Assembly (NCBI GenBank): GCA_015233895.1
Contig: JADFXG010000001.1
Span: 372,001-436,000 of the forward strand
DNA: 64,000 bases
DNA from: Nitrospirota bacterium
GTDB lineage: Bacteria > Nitrospirota > Thermodesulfovibrionia > Thermodesulfovibrionales > Magnetobacteriaceae
Reading direction: 5' to 3'
Shown: piece after piece, positions 1 through 10,916 of the stretch
How positions within the stretch are numbered: the first letter of the stretch is position 1
Layout of the letters: every line of letters begins with the position of its first letter
Position numbers and translations under genes: made by a program
Notes under the pieces: generated by a model
The model's input: only the letters and a program-made list of their open reading frames with translations
Databases searched by the model: none
Told to the model about the DNA's origin: nothing

Positions 1-2
1 CT

Positions 3-1478
3 ATTAATAACAACTACGTTCAATCAATACGCACTATAGAACCTCTGCTGGCTTCTCTTAATGAGGAGGCTTTCAACAGCGTTATTGCCTCAAGACAAGA
101 AAGAGAGGAAAGCGGGGATACAATATCCTTAATAAGGTGGGGTTGCGGTTTTCTTATTCTTTTAGGCACGTTAATCATTGCGTACATTATATCCACCGTA
201 ATATCGAGAGATGTGAAGGAGTGCAAGTCTTTTGCTGAAGAGATATCTACCGGCAACCTTACTAACAGATTACGGCTAAAAGGAAAAAATGAATTTACCT
301 CGCTTGCCATTGCCTTAAATAAAATGGCGGAATCCCTTTCGTCATATGCCACTAAAATGACGTCAAGCACGGAACAATATCGCGCACTGGTTGAAAACAG
401 CCAGGACTTAATCATTCGATACGACAACAATTACATTTGTCTTTATATGAACCCCGTTTGCAGCAGGCTTGACAGCTCTGTTGACCTCGATTATTTTATA
501 GGTGAACCGATAGATTCTAAAATATTTCTGTCTAAAGACATTGCTTTATCGTGGAAAGAGATGCTGCAAAAGGTCTTTAATACCTGTCAAACACAAGAGG
601 CTTATTACGACTTTGAAACACCCGGCGGAACAATCTATTTTCACGCAAGGTTCTTTCCGGAGTATGCCGAGGGCGGAGAGATGAAAGGTGTTGTAATAAC
701 AGCCCGCGATATAACCATGCAAAAACTTGAGGAGCAAAAAAACAAACATAAGGAGCAATTGCTCATTCAACAGTCTAAGATGGCAAGTATGGGGGAAATG
801 ATTGGACTGATTGCGCATCAGTGGAGGCAGCCTCTGAATGCTCTGGCTCTAAATGTTAATGATGTGAAGGATGCTTATACTTTTGGTGAACTGGATGCAA
901 GATACATCGAGGAATCAGTTAGTGCCTCGTTACAACAAATTGAATTTATGTCTAAGACAATAGATGATTTTAGAAATTTTTTCATACCGGCAAAAAAGAA
1001 AGTCCATTTTTATGTAAACACTGCCATAGAAGAATTACTCTCGATGTTTTTGCAGATATTTAACAAAAGCCATATAGATATTTTTATAAAAGCTGAACAG
1101 GGCACAGCACTGCTCACAGATGGATATCCCAACGAGTTCAAGCAGGTGCTGCTAAACATTTTGAATAACTCAAAAGATGCAATTATTTCTAAAAAGAGGA
1201 CCGATACTCAACTTCAGGGGAAAATAGAAATCTCTATCGGCAACAACGAGGACAACTCTGAAATTATTGTCTCAATAAAAGACAATGGCGGTGGAATTCC
1301 TGATGATGTAATAGGAAAAATATTTGACTCTTACTTTTCAACAAAAGGCTCTGAGGGCACAGGGGTTGGCCTTTATATGTCAAAAACGATCATAGAAGAA
1401 AAGATGCACGGGAAAATATCTGTTTCAAACATAGAGGATGGAGCACAGTTTATCATACAACTACCAGTTGCAACATAA
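3..1478 (+). CDS. Membrane sensor histidine kinase (HAMP-PAS-HisKA-HATPase), 5' end outside window
   Basis: The reading frame is open to the left edge, so the N-terminus, probably including the periplasmic sensor, is missing. What remains starts with a short extracytoplasmic stretch, then a transmembrane helix (about nt 129-195), a HAMP linker (nt 195-350) and a PAS domain (nt 380-720). A dimerisation/phosphoacceptor helix follows, with HQWRQPLNAL; the phospho-His codon is near nt 817. The C-terminus is a HATPase_c domain with N box NILNNSKDA and G boxes DNGGGIP and GTGVGLYMSK. The HQWRQPLN motif is typical of the two-component kinases common in delta/epsilonproteobacteria and Nitrospirota. 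No response regulator lies beside it, so its partner is unknown. The next gene is convergent. Class assignment is firm; the signal is unknown. Confidence 0.9.
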   Translation: MNNNYVQSIRTIEPLLASLNEEAFNSVIASRQEREESGDTISLIRWGCGFLILLGTLIIAYIISTVISRDVKECKSFAEEISTGNLTNRLRLKGKNEFTSLAIALNKMAESLSSYATKMTSSTEQYRALVENSQDLIIRYDNNYICLYMNPVCSRLDSSVDLDYFIGEPIDSKIFLSKDIALSWKEMLQKVFNTCQTQEAYYDFETPGGTIYFHARFFPEYAEGGEMKGVVITARDITMQKLEEQKNKHKEQLLIQQSKMASMGEMIGLIAHQWRQPLNALALNVNDVKDAYTFGELDARYIEESVSASLQQIEFMSKTIDDFRNFFIPAKKKVHFYVNTAIEELLSMFLQIFNKSHIDIFIKAEQGTALLTDGYPNEFKQVLLNILNNSKDAIISKKRTDTQLQGKIEISIGNNEDNSEIIVSIKDNGGGIPDDVIGKIFDSYFSTKGSEGTGVGLYMSKTIIEEKMHGKISVSNIEDGAQFIIQLPVAT

Positions 1479-1509
1479 AATAAAGTTTAATATTCATAAT
1501 TAAGATTAC

Positions 1510-2634
1510 TCACTTCTTTTTAGACGAACACATTTTGTTATTAGCAATTTTATTCATTATGGGAGCATACTTTAACCCTTTCCAGAACTTTTTCATAAGC
1601 CAAACATATATGAAATAGGTCTTTTCGCAAAGCTCATGGTAAGTATCCGGCGGTATCACAGCACTTGCAACAACTGAGATTCGCTTTAATAACCTGTAAG
1701 ACAGCGGAGGGCTTATCTGGGCAAAATCTTTATACAAAATTGCCTCCTTAAGAGCCTTAAGTTTTTCACCGTTGCCGTTATAAAAAAATATTTTTTTTCT
1801 GTTTATTGCCATCTGCATTTTGTTTAATATCAGTCTGTTATTTATAGCCATGTCGTCCATCCACTTCTGCAGGTCATGTAAGTTGAGTGATTCTTTTTCA
1901 ATTATCCTCTCTATAGTAAAGGTATCGTGATTTGACCAGCAGTTTTTACCATGGATTCTATAGCCGCCCAGAGGCTTAGGGATGTAAAGAATATTTCTTG
2001 CAACAAGAGGCAATACCGTGTGCAGATATGAGTCGGCACAGACTCTGTAGGATTGTGGAACAGGCAGAGTTTTTTTAAGGCAATCCATCCTGAAACTATT
2101 TCCGGATGTCGGTACAACAGGAATAAATACACCTCTGAGGTAATCTTCACAGTTATATTGCCTGAATGCAACATCGCCCTCATCCTGGTTCCACAGGTAT
2201 TCATCTCCACCGTTTTCATCCAATATGCTGAGATTGTGGTTAATAACGTCCACCGTATCGAATTTTTCAAAGTGTTCGGCCACAACCTTTAACTTATCTT
2301 TATACCAATAGTCATCCGCATCCAAAAGTGAGACAAGCGAGCCCTTTGCACGTGAAAAGCCGGCATTTAAGGCCGAAGCCTGTCCACCGTTTTCCTTATA
2401 TACATAGGTTATTGCCTTGTTGAATCTCTTAACACGCGTGGATGTATCATCGGTAGAACCGTCATCAACCACAATTATCTCTACATCTTTTAGGGGAAAC
2501 GATTGACTTAAGACCGATTCAATTGCCTGCTCTAAATAATTACCATAATTGTAAGTATCTATGACGACTGAAAAAAACGGTACTGACACCTTATTGCCAT
2601 CTTCTCCTTGGCATTTATAGGTACAAGCGTGCAA
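1510..2634 (-). CDS. Family 2 glycosyltransferase
   Basis: This 374-residue protein begins with a GT-A fold: FFSVVIDTYNYG at the N-terminus, EIIVVDDGSTDDT (nucleotide binding) and SLLDADDYW (the DxD-type metal/sugar-nucleotide motif). This is the GT2 signature of an inverting sugar transferase. The C-terminal 100 residues are helical and basic and end in KKK. There is no convincing transmembrane segment, so it is probably cytosolic or membrane-peripheral. It likely adds a sugar to a polysaccharide, lipid or O-antigen precursor; the substrate cannot be read from sequence. The outermost start is TTG at 2634; an internal GTG at 2586, just before the conserved SVPFFSVV, is an equally possible start. 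It stands alone: about 150 bases without a gene separate it from dxs upstream. Confidence 0.88.
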   Translation of the reverse strand: MHACTYKCQGEDGNKVSVPFFSVVIDTYNYGNYLEQAIESVLSQSFPLKDVEIIVVDDGSTDDTSTRVKRFNKAITYVYKENGGQASALNAGFSRAKGSLVSLLDADDYWYKDKLKVVAEHFEKFDTVDVINHNLSILDENGGDEYLWNQDEGDVAFRQYNCEDYLRGVFIPVVPTSGNSFRMDCLKKTLPVPQSYRVCADSYLHTVLPLVARNILYIPKPLGGYRIHGKNCWSNHDTFTIERIIEKESLNLHDLQKWMDDMAINNRLILNKMQMAINRKKIFFYNGNGEKLKALKEAILYKDFAQISPPLSYRLLKRISVVASAVIPPDTYHELCEKTYFIYVWLMKKFWKGLKYAPIMNKIANNKMCSSKKK

Positions 2635-2783
2635 AACCTCGCCGCGGCACCATCATTTAAGCTCATACGGCAAACTACCTCTACGTAAAACATACCAGAG
2701 CTTGATCAGCCTTTTAATTGTAAACGATTACCTACACAAATTGCAATAAGTGTCTTTCTTTGCAATACATATAGGCTCATGTA

Positions 2784-4682
2784 TCATTTACTAAGAACAC
2801 CCATAACAGTCTGATAAATTCCATCATCATCAATGCCGTACAATTTCCTTAATATATCTTGTCTGCCGTGTTCGACAAACTTATCAGCAATTCCCAACAC
2901 CTTAACTGCTACGTTGTTAAGGCCTGTGGCATTAAGGAATTCCAGTACGAGGCTTCCAAATCCTCCTGCCGTTACGTTTTCCTCTACTGTAACGATTGCT
3001 TTCACTTTCTGTGACAGTTTTACAATCAAGTCTCCGTCAAGAGGTTTTATAAATCTCATATTGACAACACTTGCCGACACTCCGGAGCTCTCTAACCGCT
3101 TTGCAGCTAAGAGCGCATAACTGACGCTTTGCCCGGAGGCTAAAATTGCGACATCCGTGCCGTCTCTGATGATTTCACCCTTTCCTGGTTCCAGTGTTGA
3201 GTTAATCTCCTCAAGCTCGTCCGGCACCGTGTCTCTTGAGTATCGGATAGCGCACGGAGTGGCAAGTTTAAAGGCAAGCGCAAGCATATCTTTCATCTCA
3301 GTTGAGTTTTTAGGGGTCATGATGGTCAGATTTGGAATACTTCTTAGAAATGAAATATCAAAAAGACCGTGATGTGTTGGGCCATCCTCTCCTACGATTC
3401 CCGTCCTGTCTATTGCAAACACAACCGGCAGATTCTGAAGGCATACGTCATGAATAACCTCATCATACGCCCTCTGCAGAAATGTTGAATACACTGCAAC
3501 CACAGGTTTAATTCCGGATGCGGCAAGCCCTGCGGCAAACGTGACGGCATGTTGTTCGGCTATACCAACATCATAGAATCTGCCTGGAAACGTTTCAGCA
3601 AACTCTCTTAGCCCGGTTCCCTCTTTCATAGCAGCCGTTATCGCTACCACTTTAGGATCAGCCTTAGCTGCCTCTGTCAGTGCTCTGCCAAAGATCTCGC
3701 TAAAAGACGGACATTGTGCACACTTTTTGGGTTCACCGGTATCTGTCTCAAATGGCCCGACACCATGAAACCGCGACGGTTTCATCTCTGAAAACTCATA
3801 TCCTTTGCCTTTTTTTGTGATAGCATGAATAAGTATTGGGCCCTGCTGGGTTTTTACGCTTTCAAAGGCGTCAATCAATCCCGCTATGTCGTGGCCGTCA
3901 ACCGGCCCCATGTAGGTAAACCCCAGCTCTTCAAATAACATCCCGGGAATGAAAAAACACTTCAGAGTGTCTTCAGTGCGTTGGGCTAATTTTGAGAAAT
4001 GGCCTCCCACCTTTGGGATTATTTCAAATATAGTCTTTGTTTCTTTTTTGAATTTCTGATATATACTGCTCCCCATGGCGCGTGTCAGGTAGGTGGACAG
4101 AGCGCCCACGTTTTTAGATATAGACATCTCATTGTCATTTAACACAACAATCAGGTCCCGCTTTAAATGTCCGGCATTGTTTAAGCCCTCAAAGGCAAGT
4201 CCACCCGTAAGAGCGCCGTCACCGATTACGGCTATAACCTTGTTGTATCTGCCAAGTCTGTATCCGCCCTCTGCCATCCCCAGTGCTGCCGAAATAGAGG
4301 TTGAACTGTGGCCGGTTCCAAAGGCGTCATGGGGGTTTTCATCCCGGCGCGGGAAGCCGGAAAGCCCTCCGTGTTGCCTCAGAGTATGAAAACGCCCAAA
4401 GCGTCCGGTTATAAGCTTATGAGGGTAGCACTGATGTCCGACATCCCATATGATTTTATCCACAGGACTCCTAAACACGTAGTGAAGCGCAAGTGTAAGC
4501 TCAATCACGCCCAGTGAGGATGCCAAATGCCCACCGTTTATAGATACCCGCTTGATTATAACATCACGTATCTCACGGGCTAAGTCTGAAAGCTCTTCTA
4601 ACGAAAGTAGTTTTATGTCTTCAGGTGATTTTACCTCTGATAGTATGGAAAAGTAGTCGTCACTGTCATTTGAAACTGTCAA
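2784..4682 (-). CDS. dxs: 1-deoxy-D-xylulose-5-phosphate synthase
   Basis: DXP synthase condenses pyruvate and glyceraldehyde 3-phosphate with thiamine diphosphate, the first step of the MEP isoprenoid pathway. Visible hallmarks are GHQCYPHKLITGR, the thiamine-diphosphate motif GDGALTGG, the transketolase pyrimidine-domain stretch YSTFLQRAYDEVIHDV and GIAEQHAVTFAAG. The start chosen is TTG at 4682 (632 aa, the usual family size). It overlaps the ispA stop codon in the arrangement TTGA and has AGAGGA just upstream, which fits translational coupling. An ATG at 4724 would add 14 residues and a 46-base overlap but has no clear ribosome binding site. ispA-dxs is a common bacterial pairing. Function is very secure; only the start is debatable. 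Confidence 0.97.
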   Translation of the reverse strand: MTVSNDSDDYFSILSEVKSPEDIKLLSLEELSDLAREIRDVIIKRVSINGGHLASSLGVIELTLALHYVFRSPVDKIIWDVGHQCYPHKLITGRFGRFHTLRQHGGLSGFPRRDENPHDAFGTGHSSTSISAALGMAEGGYRLGRYNKVIAVIGDGALTGGLAFEGLNNAGHLKRDLIVVLNDNEMSISKNVGALSTYLTRAMGSSIYQKFKKETKTIFEIIPKVGGHFSKLAQRTEDTLKCFFIPGMLFEELGFTYMGPVDGHDIAGLIDAFESVKTQQGPILIHAITKKGKGYEFSEMKPSRFHGVGPFETDTGEPKKCAQCPSFSEIFGRALTEAAKADPKVVAITAAMKEGTGLREFAETFPGRFYDVGIAEQHAVTFAAGLAASGIKPVVAVYSTFLQRAYDEVIHDVCLQNLPVVFAIDRTGIVGEDGPTHHGLFDISFLRSIPNLTIMTPKNSTEMKDMLALAFKLATPCAIRYSRDTVPDELEEINSTLEPGKGEIIRDGTDVAILASGQSVSYALLAAKRLESSGVSASVVNMRFIKPLDGDLIVKLSQKVKAIVTVEENVTAGGFGSLVLEFLNATGLNNVAVKVLGIADKFVEHGRQDILRKLYGIDDDGIYQTVMGVLSK

Positions 4683-5578
4683 TTTGTCCTCTTTAGAAGA
4701 TAATTTGCTATCTCCTTTAGCCATATTGCTTTGTCTTTAAAAAACTCCGCCGATTCTAAACCCCGGTTTATTAATTCCCGGGCTATTTCCTTTGACCGTT
4801 CTATTCCATACAGGGCAGGATAGGTCATTTTATCTTTATTGTCATCGGATCCTTGTGGCTTTCCCAGTTCCTCAGTAGTGCCAGTTACGTCTAAGATGTC
4901 ATCAACTACCTGAAAGGCAAGCCCTATGGCCTCTCCGTAGTTGCTAAGAGCGTCCATCTCAGGTTTTTGGGCTCCATAGAGAATGCCGCCAAGACGCACC
5001 GAGGCCTTAAGCAACGCTGCTGTCTTATTTCTGTGAATAAACTCAAGAGTAGTTTTATCAGGTGTCTTACCCTCTGAGATAATATCAAGTGCTTGTCCTG
5101 CCACCATCCCGTATAGTCCGGCTGAGGCGGCAAGCTCTTTAATAGCAGGTATTATGTATTTAGTGATGTCGTAATCACCTGCCACAACTGTAAACATTCT
5201 AAAAGCCTCGGTTAAAAGCCCATCTCCGGCTAAAATAGCCATTGCATCGCCATACACCTTATGATTTGTGGGCTTACCGCGCCTTAAGTCATCGTTATCC
5301 ATAGCGGGGAGATCGTCATGTATCAGCGAGTATGTGTGAATCAACTCAAGGGCACATGCCTGAGGCAGTATGTCTGTGCCGACTCCACCACAAGCCTCAA
5401 AGGCAGTTATGCAAAGAATCGGCCTGATTCTCTTTCCACCGGCAAACAGAGAATACCGCATCGCATCAAAGAGCACCTCCGGTTCTCCGGGCTGCCGAAA
5501 ATACATCTTTAAAAAATCCTCTGTCAGAGACTTTGTTTCAGCTAAATATGTGTTTAAGTCCATTGCGCCTTTTGCCAT
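4679..5578 (-). CDS. ispA: Polyprenyl diphosphate synthase (farnesyl/geranylgeranyl type)
   Basis: This is a short-chain E-type prenyltransferase of 299 aa. The first aspartate-rich motif is in HDDLPAMDNDDLRRG and the second is FQVVDDILD; the GKRIRP substrate motif lies near residue 50. It elongates DMAPP with IPP to make C15 or C20 chains for undecaprenyl, quinone or other isoprenoids. The chain length is not certain from sequence. It is translationally coupled to dxs downstream, so the operon covers the first step and a late step of isoprenoid synthesis. A second ATG 15 bases inside (MDLNTY), preceded by AAAAGG, may be the true start. The xseA/xseB genes that often precede it in other bacteria are not here. 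Confidence 0.94.
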   Translation of the reverse strand: MAKGAMDLNTYLAETKSLTEDFLKMYFRQPGEPEVLFDAMRYSLFAGGKRIRPILCITAFEACGGVGTDILPQACALELIHTYSLIHDDLPAMDNDDLRRGKPTNHKVYGDAMAILAGDGLLTEAFRMFTVVAGDYDITKYIIPAIKELAASAGLYGMVAGQALDIISEGKTPDKTTLEFIHRNKTAALLKASVRLGGILYGAQKPEMDALSNYGEAIGLAFQVVDDILDVTGTTEELGKPQGSDDNKDKMTYPALYGIERSKEIARELINRGLESAEFFKDKAIWLKEIANYLLKRTN

Positions 5579-5747
5579 AAAACTACTGACGTTAAATTAA
5601 CCGTTTTATTGTTCAAATCCGGTATAGTGTTTATCACACCCTAATTGTATCACGAAAGCAGATTTCTTTTCAACGAAAAAAAGGAACGAACCCCTGTCGC
5701 CTTAAAAACAGCAGCCATGGGGTCAGCCATTTTACTTACACTTTATA

Positions 5748-6410
5748 TCAACTCTCAGCTTCAGAAAGTTGGGTATTTAATGCTACATTCATTGATTCGA
5801 TTTCTTTCAAATAGCTTGCTATTAACCTCTCATGTCCCATCTCAGCTTTAGAAAGTTGGATCTTTAATGCTGTATTTATTGATTCTATTTCTTTCAGATA
5901 GTTTTTTATTAGCCTCTGCTGATTTTTGCGGGCAGTTATATCTGATACAATAGCAAAAGCACCTATAATGTTTCCTTTTTCGTCTATGGTAGGGGAGGCA
6001 GCGACAAGTACATCAATTATCGAGCCATCTTTACATATTAAACGACTTTCAATTCTTTCTCCTATTCCATCTCTTTGACGTATTACATGTTTTTCAGCCT
6101 TATGTTTTTCCTCTTCCTCCATAAAACTAAACAGTGGCGCACCAAGCATTTCACTATATGGGTACCCAAGCATATTAATCATCGCATTGTTAACAAATAT
6201 GGTAATGTTTTCTTCATCAATAGCCCATATGCCCTCTTGTGAAAGCTGTACAAGTTGACGATAGTTTTTCTCATTAAGTGCAATCTGTTCAAGCTTATAT
6301 TGCATTTCCTTTTGGGTTAACATGGCTATTTGTAGAGACTTTTCAAGTTTCACACGTTCAGCTATCTCTTTAGACAGTTCTATGTTAAGGCTGTTGTTTT
6401 CTACTAACAT
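5748..6410 (-). CDS. Stand-alone PAS protein with coiled-coil flanks and a 29-residue tandem repeat
   Basis: About 220 aa. Residues 1-55 form a heptad-like helix, followed by one PAS domain (QLVQLSQEGIWAIDEEN through AFAIVSDITARK). The C-terminal helix contains two near-copies of YLKEIESxNxALxxQLSxAE. There is no kinase, GGDEF, helix-turn-helix or other output domain, so it is either a small partner of another signalling protein or a truncated sensor. It follows guaA by only about 50 bases but seems to have its own promoter. An extended -10 box (TGGTATAAT) sits 6 bases before ATG 6410, with no ribosome binding site, which suggests a leaderless transcript. A start at 6434 would place the promoter inside the coding region. 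The PAS fold is clear; the role is unknown. Confidence 0.75.
   Translation of the reverse strand: MLVENNSLNIELSKEIAERVKLEKSLQIAMLTQKEMQYKLEQIALNEKNYRQLVQLSQEGIWAIDEENITIFVNNAMINMLGYPYSEMLGAPLFSFMEEEEKHKAEKHVIRQRDGIGERIESRLICKDGSIIDVLVAASPTIDEKGNIIGAFAIVSDITARKNQQRLIKNYLKEIESINTALKIQLSKAEMGHERLIASYLKEIESMNVALNTQLSEAES
5754..5927. repeat. Imperfect 87-base tandem duplication within the PAS gene
   Basis: Two copies begin at 5754 and 5841, a period of 87 bases or 29 codons. Both share the ctcagct..agaaagttgg start and the matching attgatt..atttctttca end. The duplication keeps the reading frame and gives the two helical repeats at the C-terminus of the PAS protein. Confidence 0.75.
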
Positions 6411-6416
6411 TGATAT

Positions 6417-6425
6417 ATTATACCA
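6417..6425 (-). promoter_or_regulatory. Extended -10 promoter element of the PAS gene
   Basis: Read on the minus strand this is TGGTATAAT, a TGn extended -10 box, ending 6 bases before ATG 6410. The expected transcription start falls on or next to the ATG. No convincing -35 box was seen. Confidence 0.4.
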
Positions 6426-6458
6426 TATAAGCAATAACTGCAGACTATTAGAAAAACC

Positions 6459-7996
6459 TTACTCCCACTCTATCGTTCCGGGAGGTTTGCTGGTTATATC
6501 ATAAACAACCCGGTTTACGCCCTTTACCTCATTTATTATCCTGTTGGATATATTTGATAAGACGTCATAAGGGAACTTTGCCCAGTCTGCCGTCATCCCA
6601 TCCACGCTGTTTACAGCACGAATTGCAATCACATGCTCGTAGGTTCTTTCATCACCCATAACCCCTACGGTTTTTATTGGTAAAAGGACGGCAAACGATT
6701 GCCATGTGTCTTTGTAGAGGCCTGCCTTTTTTACCTCTTCAAGCACTATGGCATCCGCTTCTCTGAGAATATGGAGACGCTCCGCTGTAATCTCACCGAT
6801 ACACCTTATGGCAAGCCCAGGGCCTGGAAAAGGCTGACGAAAGCAGATTTCCTCAGGAAGCCCCAGCTCAAGCCCAATTAACCTGACCTCGTCTTTAAAT
6901 AGCTCCCTGAGAGGTTCAACAAGTTTAAGTTTCATCACATCAGGAAGTCCGCCGACATTATGGTGGGATTTTATTGTGGCCGATGGTCCCTTAAAAGATA
7001 CGCTTTCTATAACGTCAGGATACAGTGTTCCCTGAGCAAGATAATCCACACCCTCTATCTTATGGGCCTCCTCCTCAAACACCGTAATAAACTCATTTCC
7101 GATGATTTTTCTCTTTTTCTCCGGGTCGGTTACTCCGGCAAGTTTAGTCAGAAATCGTTCTGATGCTTCAACCGTTATCAGGTTAATATGGTAATACTTC
7201 TGAAAGGTTTCAACAACCTTTTCCCGCTCGTTTTTTCTTAAAAGCCCGTTATCCACAAATATACAGGTCAGTTGCTTACCTATGGCTTTGTGAATAAGAA
7301 GTGCCGCCACAGAGGAGTCCACCCCTCCGCTTAAAGCGCAAATTACCTTATTGCCGCCCACTGTGTTTTGAATTTCTGACGTTGCCCATTCAATAAAGGA
7401 TGCCATCTCCCACGAGGCAGTACAGTTGCATATATTAAAAAGAAAATTACTGATTATAGTAGCGCCCTGTGCTGTATGTGCGACCTCGGGATGGAACTGA
7501 AGAGCGTAGAGTTTATCGTCCTTTGCCGCTGCTGCAGCAAAGGGAGCATTCTGTGTCCGCCCTATCACTTTAAAGCCACCAGGCAGTGTAACCACATTAT
7601 CGCCGTGGCTCATCCACACGGTTGAGGTTTTACTCACTCCCTGCAGCAAATCCGTATCATCGGTGGCTATTAGCTCAGTTTTACCGTATTCCCGTCTTGA
7701 GGATTTCTCTACAGTGCCGCCTAAAAGATGCGCCATAAGCTGCATACCGTAGCATATACCCAAAATTGGAACGCCGAGAGAAAATATCTCCATGCCAATC
7801 AGATGGGCATCTGAGTCAAACACACTAGCAGGCCCCCCGGAAAGTATTATCCCCCTGGGGTTAAATTTTTCAATTTTGTCAAACGGCGCATTAAATGGGA
7901 AAATCTCTGAATAAACATGTCGTTCCCGAATGCGGCGCGCTATAAGCTGAGTGTATTGAGAGCCAAAGTCAAGTATCAGGATTTTATCTTCAAACA

Positions 7997-7997
<1 letters not shown>
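6459..7997 (-). CDS. guaA: GMP synthase (glutamine-hydrolysing)
   Basis: GuaA converts XMP to GMP using ATP and glutamine-derived ammonia. The N-terminal class I amidotransferase domain has the nucleophile in [15 protein letters not shown] and the His-Glu pair in [10 protein letters not shown]. The ATP-pyrophosphatase domain has the PP-loop [14 protein letters not shown], and the C-terminal dimerisation domain ends in PPGTIEWE. Its 512 aa is the normal length. The start ATG shares its A with the guaB stop (TAATG), so the two genes are one translationally coupled guanine-nucleotide operon. No purine riboswitch is evident upstream of the operon. Confidence 0.98.
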
Positions 7998-9481
<1,484 letters not shown>

Positions 9482-9668
9482 TTATAAATTTTTAAGATAT
9501 TTATTCTAACATCATAGCTGTAATTTTATCAATTCCCAAAAAGGTTTTTTGCAATAGTAAATTGAAATCTTAAAAAAAGAAAATTGTTAACACATACTAA
9601 TTATCTTTTTAATCACCAAATATTTTAAAATATACTCCGATAGAAACATTAAAGAAAGGCGGACTCTT

Positions 9669-10916
9669 ATGACTTCAAAAAAAGAAGACATTCTTAACAC
9701 TTGCATACTGTCAGCGCTTGCTGTAGTTATTTTTCTCAGAGCGCCTATCCTTCTTACAGCTCCAAGATTTTATGACGAAGACGGTTGGTGTTTTTTTAAA
9801 TATGCCTATGAGAATTCTTTTTTTAAATCTCTTTTTGTAGTTCATCCTCATAAAGGATATTTAGACGTTTTTTTAAATATATCGGCGTATCTGTCCTCTT
9901 TAGTACCACTAACGTTTGCTCCCGCTATATTCGCTTTCATAGCTTTTTTCGTTCAACTGATTCCCCTTGCCATTGTTTTATGGGGACGCTCTTTTTTCTT
10001 TGATACCTACTTAAAAAAAATAATTACAACATTAATAACAATATTTGTTATATCAACTGGAGATATGTGGATAGCACCAGCAACCTCGCAGTATTTCCTG
10101 TTTCTCGCCGCTTTTTTAATTTTAGTTTCAGAGGTTGAAGGAGAGACTAAATTCAAAATATGGGCTTACCGCCTGCTGCTTTTAATTGCAGGTTTTGCTG
10201 GCATACCCTCGTGTTATCTTACTCCGATTTTTATTTTACGTGCTTTTCACAGGAAATGCCGTGAGCATACAATTCATGCCGCCATACAGGTTTTTACGTC
10301 TGTTTGCCAAATAGCAGTAATAATTCACTCATACTATACAACTGGATTTCCACAAAGGTTTAATAACAGAGATCTTCATAGTGTCCTGTCACTTTATCTT
10401 GTAGAAAACTATATGTTGCCTATTTTTGGCTATACTTTTACACAGTTAATTTTAAGTAATCTTATATATCTAATATTTGTTGTACCGGTTGCCATATATT
10501 TAATCTGGCTGGTTTATAAATCAATTTCAGATTTAAACAGAAGGTTATTGGTTATTGGAATAACATTTTGTTCAATAATGCTTATGCTAACCTCAATGGA
10601 TATTATAGGGGGGGCAAGGTATGCGTATGCCCCCGGAGTGATGCTAATGGTACTAATACTATCTTATGTTAAATTTAATAAGAACTCTTTTCTGAAAGTA
10701 TCATCCATAGTAGCTTTTGCCCTGACGGTAACCGCACTAACCACATCAATGGCAGAATACAGAGCCAGAATGAAAGCAACTGTTAATGAACATTGGCCGG
10801 ATTGGAGAACTGAAATAGCTATATGGGAGAAGGACCCAAACCACCCTATAAAATTATGGCCGCAGTTTGATGATTACAAGCCAGTGCTTAAACTCAGCCG
10901 CAAAAGTGATAAATGA
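9669..10916 (+). CDS. Polytopic membrane protein, possible GT-C-type glycosyltransferase
   Basis: This 415-aa protein has around ten hydrophobic helices. An acidic motif, RFYDEDGW, lies just after the first helix, where GT-C enzymes (lipid-linked sugar transferases) carry their catalytic Asp/Glu. It is clearly related to the protein at 57066-58361. Shared features are the (D/E)DG loop, a motif of the form AYxSxxxxxxxAPxIFxxIA, a GxRY/GNRY loop and a soluble C-terminal tail. It starts at ATG with AAAGGCGG upstream. Its end overlaps the acyl-CoA synthetase start by four bases (ATGA), so the two genes are probably co-translated. No sugar substrate can be named, and the GT-C assignment is inference from topology. 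Confidence 0.6.
   Translation: MTSKKEDILNTCILSALAVVIFLRAPILLTAPRFYDEDGWCFFKYAYENSFFKSLFVVHPHKGYLDVFLNISAYLSSLVPLTFAPAIFAFIAFFVQLIPLAIVLWGRSFFFDTYLKKIITTLITIFVISTGDMWIAPATSQYFLFLAAFLILVSEVEGETKFKIWAYRLLLLIAGFAGIPSCYLTPIFILRAFHRKCREHTIHAAIQVFTSVCQIAVIIHSYYTTGFPQRFNNRDLHSVLSLYLVENYMLPIFGYTFTQLILSNLIYLIFVVPVAIYLIWLVYKSISDLNRRLLVIGITFCSIMLMLTSMDIIGGARYAYAPGVMLMVLILSYVKFNKNSFLKVSSIVAFALTVTALTTSMAEYRARMKATVNEHWPDWRTEIAIWEKDPNHPIKLWPQFDDYKPVLKLSRKSDK

Noticed and set aside
20-430. A 136-codon minus-strand frame over the kinase gene
   Set aside because: It lies wholly opposite the HAMP/PAS-coding region and has no ribosome binding site or family resemblance.
5754-5927. Possible CRISPR-like repeat
   Set aside because: Only two imperfect copies in a coding frame with no spacers; it is an in-gene tandem duplication. 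No CRISPR array was seen anywhere.
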